Source of the DNA: Acetobacter sp. CAG:977
GTDB taxonomy: Bacteria > Pseudomonadota > Alphaproteobacteria > CAAGCB01 > CAG-977
Direction of reading: 5' to 3'
Length of the DNA: 64,000 nt
NCBI GenBank assembly: GCA_000434295.1
Contig: HF994935.1
Coordinates: forward strand, 106,013-170,012
Shown here: in pieces, positions 25,838 to 34,404 of the stretch
Position numbering within the stretch: the stretch's first letter is position 1
How the letters are laid out: every line of letters starts with the position of its first letter
Notes under the pieces: generated by a model
What the model saw: the letters and a program-made list of their open reading frames with translations, nothing else
Database searches by the model: none
Told to the model about the DNA's origin: nothing
Program-made: the position numbers and the translations under genes

Positions 25838-27952
25838 TTAACCGTTATCCAAAAAACTGCGCAACTTGCGCGAACGGCTGGGATGTTTCAGCTTGCGCAA
25901 CGCTTTGGCTTCAATCTGGCGAATACGTTCGCGCGTTACGGAAAACTGCTGTCCGACTTCTTCCAACGTGTGATCCGTGTTCATACCGATGCCGAAACGC
26001 ATCCGCAAAACACGTTCTTCGCGGGGGGTCAGGCTCGACAATACCGCCGTGCACGTCGCACGAAGGTTTGCCTGAATCGCCGCATCCAAAGGCTGAACAA
26101 CGTTGCGGTCTTCGATAAAATCGCCCAAATGGCTGTCTTCTTCGTCCCCGACGGGCGTTTCCAAGCTGATCGGTTCTTTGGCGATTTTTAAAACTTTGCG
26201 GACTTTTTCCAACGGCATCGAAAGTTTTTCCGCCAATTCTTCCGGCGTCGGTTCGCGTCCGATTTCATGCAACATCTGACGGCTGGTGCGTACCAGCTTG
26301 TTAATCGTTTCAATCATGTGGACGGGAATGCGAATGGTACGCGCCTGATCCGCGATCGAACGCGTTATCGCTTGGCGAATCCACCATGTCGCATACGTCG
26401 AAAATTTGTATCCGCGGCGGTATTCAAATTTGTCAACCGCCTTCATCAAACCGATGTTACCTTCCTGAATTAAATCCAAGAACTGCAATCCGCGATTCGT
26501 GTATTTCTTCGCAATCGAAATAACCAAGCGAAGGTTCGCTTCAATCATTTCTTTCTTTGCGCGCGAAGATTCCTGTTCGCCTTTCTTGACCATCGAACAA
26601 ATGCGGCGGTATTCAAAAATCGGCATGCCGATTTCTTCCGCCATTGAGCTGATGGCCGTTTGGATTTCCGCGATTTCCTTCGCATACTTTTCTTTGAAGG
26701 CGTTCCAATGTTTCCCCGTCATCTTGTCTACCCAGTGCGGGTCGACTTCCGAGGCTTTGTAGGCTTCCAAAAATTCTTCGCGCTTGATGCGGCTGCTGAC
26801 CGCCATGCGCAACATTTTGCCTTCAAGCGTCATTAAACGTTTGTTGTATTCGTTCAGCTGATCAACCAATTTTTCTATCCGCGCGGGATTGAGCTGAACT
26901 TCTTCCATCATGGAAACCAGTTCCTGACGGATTTTTTCAAATTTCTTTTCCGTCGCCGCGGAAACGGGCTTGCCGGCACGGATTGCCGCCAAACGCTGAT
27001 CCTGAACTTTTTTCAGCTTTTGATGCGCCGCCGTAATCTGTTCAAATTGCTGCAATACCTGCGGCATCAAAGACTGTTCCATCTGAGCCAAAGACACGGC
27101 GGGAGAATCGTCTTCCGCGGAATCTTCTTCTTCCTCTTCGCCGTCGTCGTCCGAAGAATCTTCTTCCTCGTCGTCATACGAACCGTCTTCGTCGTCAAAA
27201 TCTTCGTCGCTGTCGCCGTCTTCGCCGTTGTCTTCTTCGTCATCGTCGGAATCGGCGTCATCGGAATCTTCAAATTCTTCGCCGTTTTCTTCTTCGTCGT
27301 CTTCCGTTTGTTCGGAGCTGCGTTCTTCTTCAATGTCTTCGCGTTCTTTTTCGCTGTCCGACAGTGCCGCGTCCAAAGCCAAAGAAGATACCGGAATGCC
27401 GTCTTCGTTGCTGTCCGAACCGTATGTCGCGTCAAGGTCGATAATGTCGCGCAACAGCATTTTTCCCGATTGCAACGCCGAATGCCATCCCGTCAACGCT
27501 TTGATCGTCAACGCGCTTTCGCACAAACCGCCGATCATCAGATCGCGCCCCGCTTCGATACGTTTTGCGATGGCGATTTCGCCTTCGCGGGACAAAAGTT
27601 CAACGGCGCCCATTTCGCGCAAATACATGCGTACGGGATCGTCCGTGCGGCTGGATTCGACTTCGTCCAGCTTAAATCCCGTATCGTCGTCTTCGGAACC
27701 GGAAGGCGCTTCTTCTTCGCTTTCTTCTTCATTTTCGACAATGTTGATTCCCATATCGGAAATCATGGCCATAACGTCTTCGATTTGCTCGTTTTCCGGC
27801 GGCAAAGCGTTGTTCAGTTCGTCAACCGTGATATAACCGCGGTCTTTGCCTTTGCTGATCAGCTTTTTTACGGACGCCCCCAGCGAATCGAGAAGCGCAT
27901 CGTCTGAATTTTCCGTCGGATTGATTTCGTCTTCGGCACTTGAAGTATTCAT
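25838..27952 (-). CDS. rpoD: RNA polymerase primary sigma factor RpoD with acidic insertion
   Basis: Housekeeping sigma-70 of 704 residues. Region 1.1 is at the N-terminus, region 1.2 near residue 105 ([12 protein letters not shown]), regions 2 and 3 contain the -10 contacts ([42 protein letters not shown]), and region 4 ends with [35 protein letters not shown]. The non-conserved region between 1.2 and 2.1 contains an exceptional run of Asp, Glu and Ser at residues ~198-283. It is the third gene of the yqeY-dnaG-rpoD macromolecular synthesis block. The insert may alter sigma/DNA or anti-sigma contacts, which is inference. Confidence 0.97.
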   Translation of the reverse strand: MNTSSAEDEINPTENSDDALLDSLGASVKKLISKGKDRGYITVDELNNALPPENEQIEDVMAMISDMGINIVENEEESEEEAPSGSEDDDTGFKLDEVESSRTDDPVRMYLREMGAVELLSREGEIAIAKRIEAGRDLMIGGLCESALTIKALTGWHSALQSGKMLLRDIIDLDATYGSDSNEDGIPVSSLALDAALSDSEKEREDIEEERSSEQTEDDEEENGEEFEDSDDADSDDDEEDNGEDGDSDEDFDDEDGSYDDEEEDSSDDDGEEEEEDSAEDDSPAVSLAQMEQSLMPQVLQQFEQITAAHQKLKKVQDQRLAAIRAGKPVSAATEKKFEKIRQELVSMMEEVQLNPARIEKLVDQLNEYNKRLMTLEGKMLRMAVSSRIKREEFLEAYKASEVDPHWVDKMTGKHWNAFKEKYAKEIAEIQTAISSMAEEIGMPIFEYRRICSMVKKGEQESSRAKKEMIEANLRLVISIAKKYTNRGLQFLDLIQEGNIGLMKAVDKFEYRRGYKFSTYATWWIRQAITRSIADQARTIRIPVHMIETINKLVRTSRQMLHEIGREPTPEELAEKLSMPLEKVRKVLKIAKEPISLETPVGDEEDSHLGDFIEDRNVVQPLDAAIQANLRATCTAVLSSLTPREERVLRMRFGIGMNTDHTLEEVGQQFSVTRERIRQIEAKALRKLKHPSRSRKLRSFLDNG

Positions 27953-27995
27953 TTAAAGTAGCCCTTATGTCCCTGTAACGTTCGGTGCTGAGCGT

Positions 27996-28001
27996 ATTAT
28001 A
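27996..28001 (-). promoter_or_regulatory. Candidate -10 element upstream of rpoD
   Basis: A perfect TATAAT on the minus strand lies 44 bases ahead of the rpoD start. The best -35 (TTGACA, 28099-28094) is further upstream and fits a different, weaker -10, so the 173-base gap may hold two promoters that let rpoD be expressed apart from dnaG. Confidence 0.35.
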
Positions 28002-28125
28002 CGAAAACCGCCCCGTACGCCCTTCCTTTGCCGAATAGGCGACGAAGCCCGATTTTTATACTTTGGTTTGATTTATTCTGTCCGCCCCGCTCTTGTCAAG
28101 AAATAAAATAAGTGCCGCTTCCTTT

Positions 28126-29955
28126 TTATGCAAGGGCTTGTTGTTCTTGAAGCAACTCTTTATACCTTTCCCACAGCAGTCGGGCGCGTTCCTCATCCTC
28201 CGTGACGGCAATTTCGGCGGCTATTCGTTTTATTTCGTCTTCGTATGCTTTCTTTTTCGGCAAAGACAGGCGTTTGCAAAATTCTTCTTTGATTTCTCCC
28301 GTGCGGGCGGATTTGCGTTTTAAAATCTCGGTTTCGGCGGACAATCCTCTTAACGCATCCTCGCACCCTTCGACTTTCAACCGTTCCTGAAGCTCCGATG
28401 CCGTTATGTCGGGATTGTCGGACAATGCTTCCAATATCTTGTCAAAAAAGCTTTTTAGCGATGCGTCACGAATTTCCCATTGAGCCAGTTCTTCTGGAAA
28501 TTCCGACGCTATTTCGGGATACGCCAGCAAATATGCCGCCATCATTCGGGCTTCTTCCTTTTCGGGAACGACGGCGGGGTGATAAACCGAAAGTTCGGGA
28601 TGTTCGTGAAACGTGTCGTTTTTGCGCTTTTTATTATACTTGTTCTTTGAAAAAACGTTTGAAGAGCGTTTTTTCAAAGACGGCTTGTACGGAGATGTCA
28701 GTTCCCACAGTTTTGATTTGAAATCGCGGGCATAAAAGCTTTTGACCGACGGGTCTTTGATTTCATCCAGCGTATCGCGCACGTCTTTTTCCAAAGCCGC
28801 TTTGCGTTCGGGGGTGTCTATGGGTTTGTTCGCCGTCGTTTGTTGCCACAGCTGATCCGCCAACGAACGGCAGGAGGCGCTTAAAAAGTTTTCAAAAGCT
28901 TCTTTCCCGCGTTCTTTGATGTACTCGTCGGGATCCAAATCGTCGGGCAGGGTCACAAATCTCAGGGAATAGCCGGGTTTTAACAGGGGGAGGCTGCGTT
29001 TTGCCGCGCGTATTGCTGCCCGTTGACCCGCTTTGTCCCCGTCAAAGCATAAAATCGGTTCGGGCGCGTATTTCCACAGCTCTTGAATTTGGTGTTCCGT
29101 CAACGCCGTTCCCAACGGAGCAACGGCGCGTTCTATTCCCGCCGCGTGCAAAGCGATAACGTCCATATATCCTTCGACGACGATAATTTCCTTTTTTTCT
29201 CGTGCTTGGGCGGAAGACAAGGAAGCCGCGTACAGGATTTCGCCTTTTGAAAAAAGCTCGGTATCCGGAGAATTCAGGTATTTCGGTTCGCTGCCGTCCA
29301 TGACGCGCCCGCCGAAGGCGATGATTTTGCCGCGCCTGTCGGAAATCGGAAACATGACGCGGTCTCGGAAATAATCGTACGAAGACCGTCCGTCCGTCGG
29401 AAACGTCAAGATTCCCGAAGCTTTGACGGTTTCTTCGGGAATGTCTTTTGTTGCCAAAAACGCCTTGAGCGCGTTTCCCGCGGGAGCAAATCCCAGTCTG
29501 AAGCGTTTGATAATTTCATCGCTCAGCCCGCGTTTGCGGAAATAAGCCAGAGCTTCACGTCCCCGAGAGGCATAGAGGCATTCTTGAAAAAAGCAACACG
29601 CCGTTTCTAAAACGTCATAGACGGAAGCGCGTTTTTGTTCGCGTTCGCGTTCTTTTTCGGAAACGGCGGGGACTTCCATTCCCGCTTCGTGCGCCAGTTT
29701 TTCGACGGCTTCGGGAAACGACAGCCCGCCCGCGTCCATTTCGAATTTAATTACGTCGCCGTGCGCGCCGCATCCGAAGCAATGAAAGTAGCCTTTGTCG
29801 TCGGAAACCGAAAAAGACGCCGTTTTTTCGTTATGGAACGGACAAGTCCCCCAAAATTCGTTTCCTTTTCGGGTCAGCTTTACCCGCCGTCCGACGACGC
29901 TGACGATCGACAGACGGGAACGCAGTTCCTCGATAAAACGCGGGGGGATGGCCAT
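28126..29955 (-). CDS. dnaG: DNA primase
   Basis: Makes RNA primers for DNA replication. It has 609 residues in the standard order: CHC2 zinc finger at the N-terminus (Cys38, His41, Cys59, Cys62 in CPFHNEKTASFSV and FHCFGCGAHGD), the catalytic TOPRIM domain with VVEGYMDVIALH and the acidic CFDGDKAGQRA, and a C-terminal helicase-binding region. The linker around residues 425-460 is basic and rich in Lys/Asn (KKRSSNVFSKNKYNKKRK), apparently low complexity. It lies between yqeY and rpoD on the same strand. Confidence 0.96.
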   Translation of the reverse strand: MAIPPRFIEELRSRLSIVSVVGRRVKLTRKGNEFWGTCPFHNEKTASFSVSDDKGYFHCFGCGAHGDVIKFEMDAGGLSFPEAVEKLAHEAGMEVPAVSEKEREREQKRASVYDVLETACCFFQECLYASRGREALAYFRKRGLSDEIIKRFRLGFAPAGNALKAFLATKDIPEETVKASGILTFPTDGRSSYDYFRDRVMFPISDRRGKIIAFGGRVMDGSEPKYLNSPDTELFSKGEILYAASLSSAQAREKKEIIVVEGYMDVIALHAAGIERAVAPLGTALTEHQIQELWKYAPEPILCFDGDKAGQRAAIRAAKRSLPLLKPGYSLRFVTLPDDLDPDEYIKERGKEAFENFLSASCRSLADQLWQQTTANKPIDTPERKAALEKDVRDTLDEIKDPSVKSFYARDFKSKLWELTSPYKPSLKKRSSNVFSKNKYNKKRKNDTFHEHPELSVYHPAVVPEKEEARMMAAYLLAYPEIASEFPEELAQWEIRDASLKSFFDKILEALSDNPDITASELQERLKVEGCEDALRGLSAETEILKRKSARTGEIKEEFCKRLSLPKKKAYEDEIKRIAAEIAVTEDEERARLLWERYKELLQEQQALA

Positions 29956-29970
29956 TAAAGGGCGCGGGCG

Positions 29971-30432
29971 TTATTTTTGAGCCAAAATATTTTTAACGAT
30001 TCCGGACGCCTGACCGAAATCCATCTGTCCGGCGTATTGTTCGCGCAATGCCGCCATGACTTTGCCCATGTCTTTCAATCCTGCCGCGTTGACGGAAGCA
30101 ATGATTTCCGCGACGGCTTTGTTCATTTCGTCTTCGTTCATCTGTTTGGGCAGGAAAGCCTGAATGGTGTCGATTTCCGCCTGTTCGCCCGCGACCAGAT
30201 CGTTTCTGCCGCCTTTTTCGTACATGGCGATGCTTTCTTTGCGCTGTTTAATCATGGATTGCAACAGCTGCAAAATGTCGTCGTTGGAGATGGTTCCGTC
30301 TTTTCCCGTGCCGCGCGATGCGATGTCGCGGTCTTTGATGGCGGCCAGAATCAGACGCAAAGTCGACGTTTTTTGGTTGTCTTTTGCCAGCATGGCGGTT
30401 TTCAGGGCTTCTTTGATTTGTTCGCGTAACAT
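29971..30432 (-). CDS. GatB/YqeY domain protein
   Basis: A 153-residue YqeY-family protein: MLREQIKEALKTAMLAKDNQKTSTLRLILAAIKDRDI at the start, then IKQRKESIAMYEKGGRNDLVAGEQAEIDTIQAFLPKQM and GQASGIVKNIL at the end. The domain is shared with the tail of the GatB amidotransferase, which contacts tRNA; the role of the free-standing protein is not known. The start is the ATG at 30432 after GGAG; a longer frame upstream lacks family similarity. Its place ahead of dnaG is common in alphaproteobacteria and many Gram-positives. Confidence 0.92.
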   Translation of the reverse strand: MLREQIKEALKTAMLAKDNQKTSTLRLILAAIKDRDIASRGTGKDGTISNDDILQLLQSMIKQRKESIAMYEKGGRNDLVAGEQAEIDTIQAFLPKQMNEDEMNKAVAEIIASVNAAGLKDMGKVMAALREQYAGQMDFGQASGIVKNILAQK

Positions 30433-30508
30433 GGTTATTCTCCGATAAAAAAACTTTCGGTCATAAAACACCGTTTTTCCGAGTTTTGCAAGCGGGTGTT
30501 TATCGGGC

Positions 30509-30537
30509 TTGAAGATTGCGGGCAAGAATTGTATGAT
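30509..30537 (+). promoter_or_regulatory. Candidate sigma-70 promoter of greA
   Basis: TTGAAG (30509-30514) and TATGAT (30532-30537) are 17 bases apart. The ATG is at 30634, so the transcript would have a leader of about 90 bases that holds short complementary segments (for example ATGACCG and CGGTCAT). Confidence 0.45.
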
Positions 30538-30633
30538 ATCGGTCTGAATTTTTTTATAAAGTCTCTTTCCGTTGCAGGATGACCGCCTGCCGGAAGGGGG
30601 TGTTTTTGTCGGTCATTAAAAGGAACACGGGTT

Positions 30634-31107
30634 ATGGAAAAAGTCCCTATGACGAAAAAAGGCGCTCAACGCCTGCAAGAAGAATTAAAGAACCTGAAAA
30701 CCGTCGAACGTCCGGCAATTATCGCCGCCATTGCCGAAGCACGCGCTCACGGCGATTTGTCTGAAAACGCCGAATACCATGCCGCGCGTGAAAAACAAAG
30801 CTTTATCGAAGGTCGCATCCTTGAGCTGGAAGACGCAATGAGCCGCGCTCAAGTCATTGATACCGCGGCGTTGTCCGGCGACAAAATCGTCTTTGGCGCA
30901 AACGTATTGCTGTTTGACGAAGAATCCGAAGACGAAATTTCATACCAAATCGTCGGACAGTACGAAGCCGATTTGGAAAAAGGACGCATTTCGATCCAGT
31001 CTCCCTTGGCGCGCGCATTGATCGGAAAATCGGTCGGCGATACCGCCGAAGTCGCTTCTCCGAACGGCGGAAAATCCTACGAAATTTTAAAAGTGGAATA
31101 CGTCTGA
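30634..31107 (+). CDS. greA: Transcription elongation factor GreA
   Basis: A 157-residue GreA that rescues backtracked RNA polymerase by stimulating transcript cleavage. The N-terminal coiled-coil hairpin carries the acidic tip residues in [22 protein letters not shown], and the C-terminal FKBP-like domain ends with [33 protein letters not shown]. Length and sequence are normal. It follows a candidate promoter with a long leader, and the next gene starts three bases after its stop. Confidence 0.97.
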   Translation: MEKVPMTKKGAQRLQEELKNLKTVERPAIIAAIAEARAHGDLSENAEYHAAREKQSFIEGRILELEDAMSRAQVIDTAALSGDKIVFGANVLLFDEESEDEISYQIVGQYEADLEKGRISIQSPLARALIGKSVGDTAEVASPNGGKSYEILKVEYV

Positions 31108-31110
31108 GGC

Positions 31111-31581
31111 ATGAAAAGCGAAAAAAAGGAATTGTTGGCCGGCGCTTTGACCTTTGCTCTTGCCGTTGCTTTGTTTGCCTTTATCGGGCTGCATAAAGGG
31201 GCGGGGGACGGTTCTTCCGATTCGTACAGGATATCGGCGCGCTTTAACCGAACCGACGGTCTGAACGTCGGTGACGACGTCAGGTTGGCGGGCGTGCGCG
31301 TCGGTTCCGTCGTCAGCCAAAGACTGGATGATTATTTCGGCGTCGTTACGACTTTTTCCTTGCCGTCTTCGGTCGCGTTGCCCGACGACAGCGGCGCTTC
31401 AATCCAATCCGACGGTTTGCTGGGATCTAAATTCATCGAATTGTTGCCCGGCGGATCCGAAGATATGCTTAAGGACGGCGATACTCTTTCTTTTTCGGAA
31501 GACGCCTTGAATCTGGAAAACTTATTGGATAAAGTAATTTCCCTGTCAAAGGCGGCTCGGGAAAAACGGCGCTCCCCCTGA
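31111..31581 (+). CDS. MlaD/MCE-domain protein, copy 1
   Basis: A 156-residue inner-membrane-anchored MCE protein: one N-terminal membrane segment (LLAGALTFALAVALFAFIGL), then the MCE domain (SARFNRTDGLNVGDDVRLAGVRVGSVV, ASIQSDGLLGSKFIELLPGG). Single-MCE proteins such as MlaD form hexameric rings that carry phospholipid between membranes. It is followed by a second, similar gene, so a hetero-oligomer is possible. The partner permease and ATPase genes (MlaE, MlaF) are not in this window. Confidence 0.88.
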   Translation: MKSEKKELLAGALTFALAVALFAFIGLHKGAGDGSSDSYRISARFNRTDGLNVGDDVRLAGVRVGSVVSQRLDDYFGVVTTFSLPSSVALPDDSGASIQSDGLLGSKFIELLPGGSEDMLKDGDTLSFSEDALNLENLLDKVISLSKAAREKRRSP

Positions 31582-31602
31582 TTTTTTATAAGGATTGCTT
31601 CC

Positions 31603-32055
31603 ATGAAAAAAAGCCCCATCGAAACGGTTCTTGGCATTCTGGTGATTTTGGTCGCCGTTTCTTTCGTGCATTATGCCGCAACAAAAATCGACGTCAGACC
31701 TCAGGACGGGTACACCGTGTCGGCAGTATTCCTTAAGTCGGGCGGGTTGGAAAGCGGCGCAGACGTCCGAATCAGCGGCATTAAAGTCGGATCCGTCACG
31801 GGGCTGAAACTGACCGATGACTATGCCGCCGATATTACCATGACCATCCGCGATAACGTGAAATTGCCCAAAGATACGACGGCTAGCGTTGCTTCGGACG
31901 GGCTGATGGGCGGAAAATTCCTGTTGTTGGAACCCGGACGCGCCAAAGAAAAATTAAACGACGGCGATAAAATTACAAAAACGAAAGATTTTAAATCTCT
32001 CGAAGACATGATCGGCGACGTGATCTTTTTGGCTACGGATTCGGGCGATAAATAA
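31603..32055 (+). CDS. MlaD/MCE-domain protein, copy 2
   Basis: A 150-residue paralogue of the upstream gene: membrane segment TVLGILVILVAVSFVHYAATKI, then SAVFLKSGGLESGADVRISGIKVGSVTGL and ASVASDGLMGGKFLLLEPG. It corresponds more closely to typical alphaproteobacterial MlaD that lies next to a DUF2155 gene. Its last base overlaps the start of the DUF2155 gene. Likely function is lipid transport for outer-membrane asymmetry. Confidence 0.9.
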   Translation: MKKSPIETVLGILVILVAVSFVHYAATKIDVRPQDGYTVSAVFLKSGGLESGADVRISGIKVGSVTGLKLTDDYAADITMTIRDNVKLPKDTTASVASDGLMGGKFLLLEPGRAKEKLNDGDKITKTKDFKSLEDMIGDVIFLATDSGDK

Positions 32056-33443
32056 TGAACAAACGTCTTTTCCCCTTAATCTTCGCCGGTCTTTTAACGG
32101 CTTCTCCTTCGGCTCAAAGCGCTAATATCTCTTTGGGACAGGTCATCTTGCGCGGCTTGGACAAAGTCACGGGGCGCTTAAGCACCATGACCGTCAATGT
32201 CGGCGAAAAAGCTCAGTTCGGTGCATTGGACATATACGTCCGCGTTTGTATGACGCATCCGCCCGAAGAAACGCCCGAAAATGCCGCCTTTCTTCAGGTG
32301 ATCGAGAAAAAACCCGAAGGCCAGCTGAAATTGTTTTCGGGATGGATGTTTTCCTCCAGCCCCGCGTTGTCCGCCATGGAACATCCCGTCTATGACGTTT
32401 GGGTCATTAAATGTCAGGGCGAACCGGTAACGCCGCCGTCTCCCGCTCCGCTGATTTTGGATAATCCGCTGGAAATGCAGACCGTCTTGCCAAAGGTCAA
32501 AATCGCGGTGGACGATGAAGAAACGGAAAGCCTGTCCCCCGATGCTCCCGTCGAAAATGTCCAAGGGACGCTTTCGGGAGCGGACGCCGAAACAATGCTG
32601 ATTAAAATCGAGGAAGAAGGCGTTTCAAAACAACCCGATACCTTGCCTTTGCCCGAAGCTCAAAATCCGCAGATTGACGCTCAACAGGGCTCAATGCAAC
32701 CTTCTTTACCGTCGGCTCAGAGACCTGCCGGCGAGGAAATTGAAGTCATTGAAGAACCGATTGAAGGCAATGCTCCGATTTTGCGCGCGCTGCCCGAAAA
32801 TGCCGTTCCGAATGTTCAGGAAAATGTTCAACCCGTTCCTTCCGAAACGGAAATGAATAAAACGGAAGAACCTTCTTCTCAAATTTCGGTCAGCGACGGT
32901 GTTTATATTCCGCCCGAAGATAACGGTTCTGCCGATACGGAGGCGGAAGACGACGGCGAGGACGAAACAGAAGACGATAATATCGCCGAAATTCCCGACG
33001 GACGCGTTTTGCATATCGTTCCGTCTGCCGAAAATCGTCAGGCTCCTCAGGAAACGCCTTCCGAAACATCGGCGGGAGGTATCCCTCTGGCGAACGAACG
33101 CCCCGTTCTTGAAAACAATTCTTCTGCCATACATTCGGAACCCGAAACGGAAGAGTATATGAAAAATACGACCGAAAATACGCAAGAGAACATGAACGGT
33201 TTTGTTTCTTCGCCCGTTATGGAAAAATACAGAAACGATCCCGTTCCTTCTTACGGTTTTGACGAATTGCCTCAGATGCAATCGCCTGCGGATTCTCGGA
33301 GAAGTAACGCGCAAAGCGACACGCTTCGTTCGTTGCCGGCACAGCCTATTCTAAGGGGCGAAGATAATCTTTCCGAAAACGAAGACGGTTATGACGAAGA
33401 CGAATTTCAGGAAACCGTTACGGAAGAAAGTACGGAATATTAA
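32055..33443 (+). CDS. DUF2155-domain exported protein with long acidic Pro-rich extension
   Basis: A 462-residue exported protein. After a signal peptide (cleaved after SAQSA, about residue 23) comes the DUF2155 domain (residues ~30-120: VILRGLDKVTGRLSTMTVNVGEKAQFGALDIYVRVC, PVYDVWVIKC) with its two conserved cysteines. Usual members stop there, but this one continues with ~330 residues rich in Glu, Pro, Ser and Asn with no recognisable domain. The domain's role is unknown; genomic linkage with mlaD is widespread in alphaproteobacteria and suggests envelope function. A terminator follows. Confidence 0.85.
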   Translation: MNKRLFPLIFAGLLTASPSAQSANISLGQVILRGLDKVTGRLSTMTVNVGEKAQFGALDIYVRVCMTHPPEETPENAAFLQVIEKKPEGQLKLFSGWMFSSSPALSAMEHPVYDVWVIKCQGEPVTPPSPAPLILDNPLEMQTVLPKVKIAVDDEETESLSPDAPVENVQGTLSGADAETMLIKIEEEGVSKQPDTLPLPEAQNPQIDAQQGSMQPSLPSAQRPAGEEIEVIEEPIEGNAPILRALPENAVPNVQENVQPVPSETEMNKTEEPSSQISVSDGVYIPPEDNGSADTEAEDDGEDETEDDNIAEIPDGRVLHIVPSAENRQAPQETPSETSAGGIPLANERPVLENNSSAIHSEPETEEYMKNTTENTQENMNGFVSSPVMEKYRNDPVPSYGFDELPQMQSPADSRRSNAQSDTLRSLPAQPILRGEDNLSENEDGYDEDEFQETVTEESTEY

Positions 33444-33445
33444 AA

Positions 33446-33472
33446 AAAAGCCCGCTTTAGCGGGCTTTTTAA
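33446..33472 (+). terminator. Terminator of the greA-mlaD-DUF2155 operon
   Basis: AAGCCCGC (33448-33455) pairs with GCGGGCTT (33460-33467) around a TTTA loop, flanked by A and T tracts. It may also serve the convergent gene ending at 33488. Confidence 0.9.
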
Positions 33473-33487
33473 TAACCGAGAGATTCT

Positions 33488-34291
33488 TTATATTAACAGA
33501 TTGAACAGTTGCGACGTTTTATCTTTGCCCTGCATGGATTGGATTGTCGCCATATTCGTGTATCCTGCGGACAATATGCTGGAAGCCCCCTGTGCGTTTA
33601 AGACGCTGGCGCTGGGCGTAACGCCGTTCATGGCTTCTTCGGCTTTTGCCAAAGCGATGTCGCCTTCGGTAACATTCGTATGGTCAATGGACTGTTCCTG
33701 GGTCATGTAATCGTGTTTATAGGTATCGCCCATTTGCAGTTGGAGCGCGTACAAAGTATCGTCGTCGACAGGTTCTCCGTCTTCGGTCGTTACATGGACG
33801 TAGTACCATCCTTTTTGTGAATTGGGGACTTCGTATTCGCCGCGCATTAATTTTTCAAAGGCTTCGTATTCTTTTTTTTCGCTTTCGTCATTTGTGGCGA
33901 CGAGAGTTTGGCGGTTATTGACGAAGGTGTAGACTTCAACGCGCAACCCTTTTCCTTTAAAAGAATCGATGGCGGATTGAAAATCGTTTTTGGCGTCTTC
34001 CAAAGCTTCCGTAGCATCAGAAGATGTGGTCGTCTTATCGGTTTCTTCGTCTTTGGCGGACAGGTTGACGGCAGAGAGGCGTAAATTCCCTCTGGACACG
34101 ACATTAAATTTGAACCAGTCCTCTTTTTCGTTTTTGGACAAGGTCGTAATAACGCTCAATCGCGAATAATTCAATCTGATTTGACCGATATCACGGGCAT
34201 TTGAAACGGATTCGTCATAGATATCCGTTGACGTTTTTTCCCAAGCCTGAGCATATGCTGTCGAAGATGTTTCGGATACGGAAGAAACCAT
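33488..34291 (-). CDS. Unrecognised protein, possible pre-peptidase-like beta domain
   Basis: A 267-residue protein that I do not recognise. It has no signal peptide (MVSSVSETSSTAYAQAWEKTS). Residues ~35-70 (INYSRLSVITTLSKNEKEDWFKFNVVSRGNLRLSAVNL is the general pattern, read approximately) resemble the opening strands of PPC-type domains found on secreted proteins. The middle is acidic and Thr-rich, GWYYVHVTTEDGEP could be a later beta strand, and the end is Ser/Gly/Asn-rich (ASSILSAGYTNMATIQSMQG) in the style of secreted or surface-assembled proteins. Start chosen at 34291, after GAGG. It stands alone; the cyclase gene upstream on the same strand ends 113 bases away. Confidence 0.6.
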   Translation of the reverse strand: MVSSVSETSSTAYAQAWEKTSTDIYDESVSNARDIGQIRLNYSRLSVITTLSKNEKEDWFKFNVVSRGNLRLSAVNLSAKDEETDKTTTSSDATEALEDAKNDFQSAIDSFKGKGLRVEVYTFVNNRQTLVATNDESEKKEYEAFEKLMRGEYEVPNSQKGWYYVHVTTEDGEPVDDDTLYALQLQMGDTYKHDYMTQEQSIDHTNVTEGDIALAKAEEAMNGVTPSASVLNAQGASSILSAGYTNMATIQSMQGKDKTSQLFNLLI

Positions 34292-34404
34292 GGCAAACCT
34301 CGCGCAAATTCTTTGTATAAAGGAAAATTCTTTTCCACTTAACAATCATCATATCATAAAAAAGCGTCTGATGCGATTTTTTTATGAAAGCGGTTTGTTT
34401 AACG

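Noticed and set aside
27020..27907. Plus-strand frames (up to 295 residues) opposite rpoD, one very Ser-rich and one Phe/Val-rich
   Set aside because: They mirror the acidic repeat tract of rpoD in the antisense direction and have no start signals or family features.
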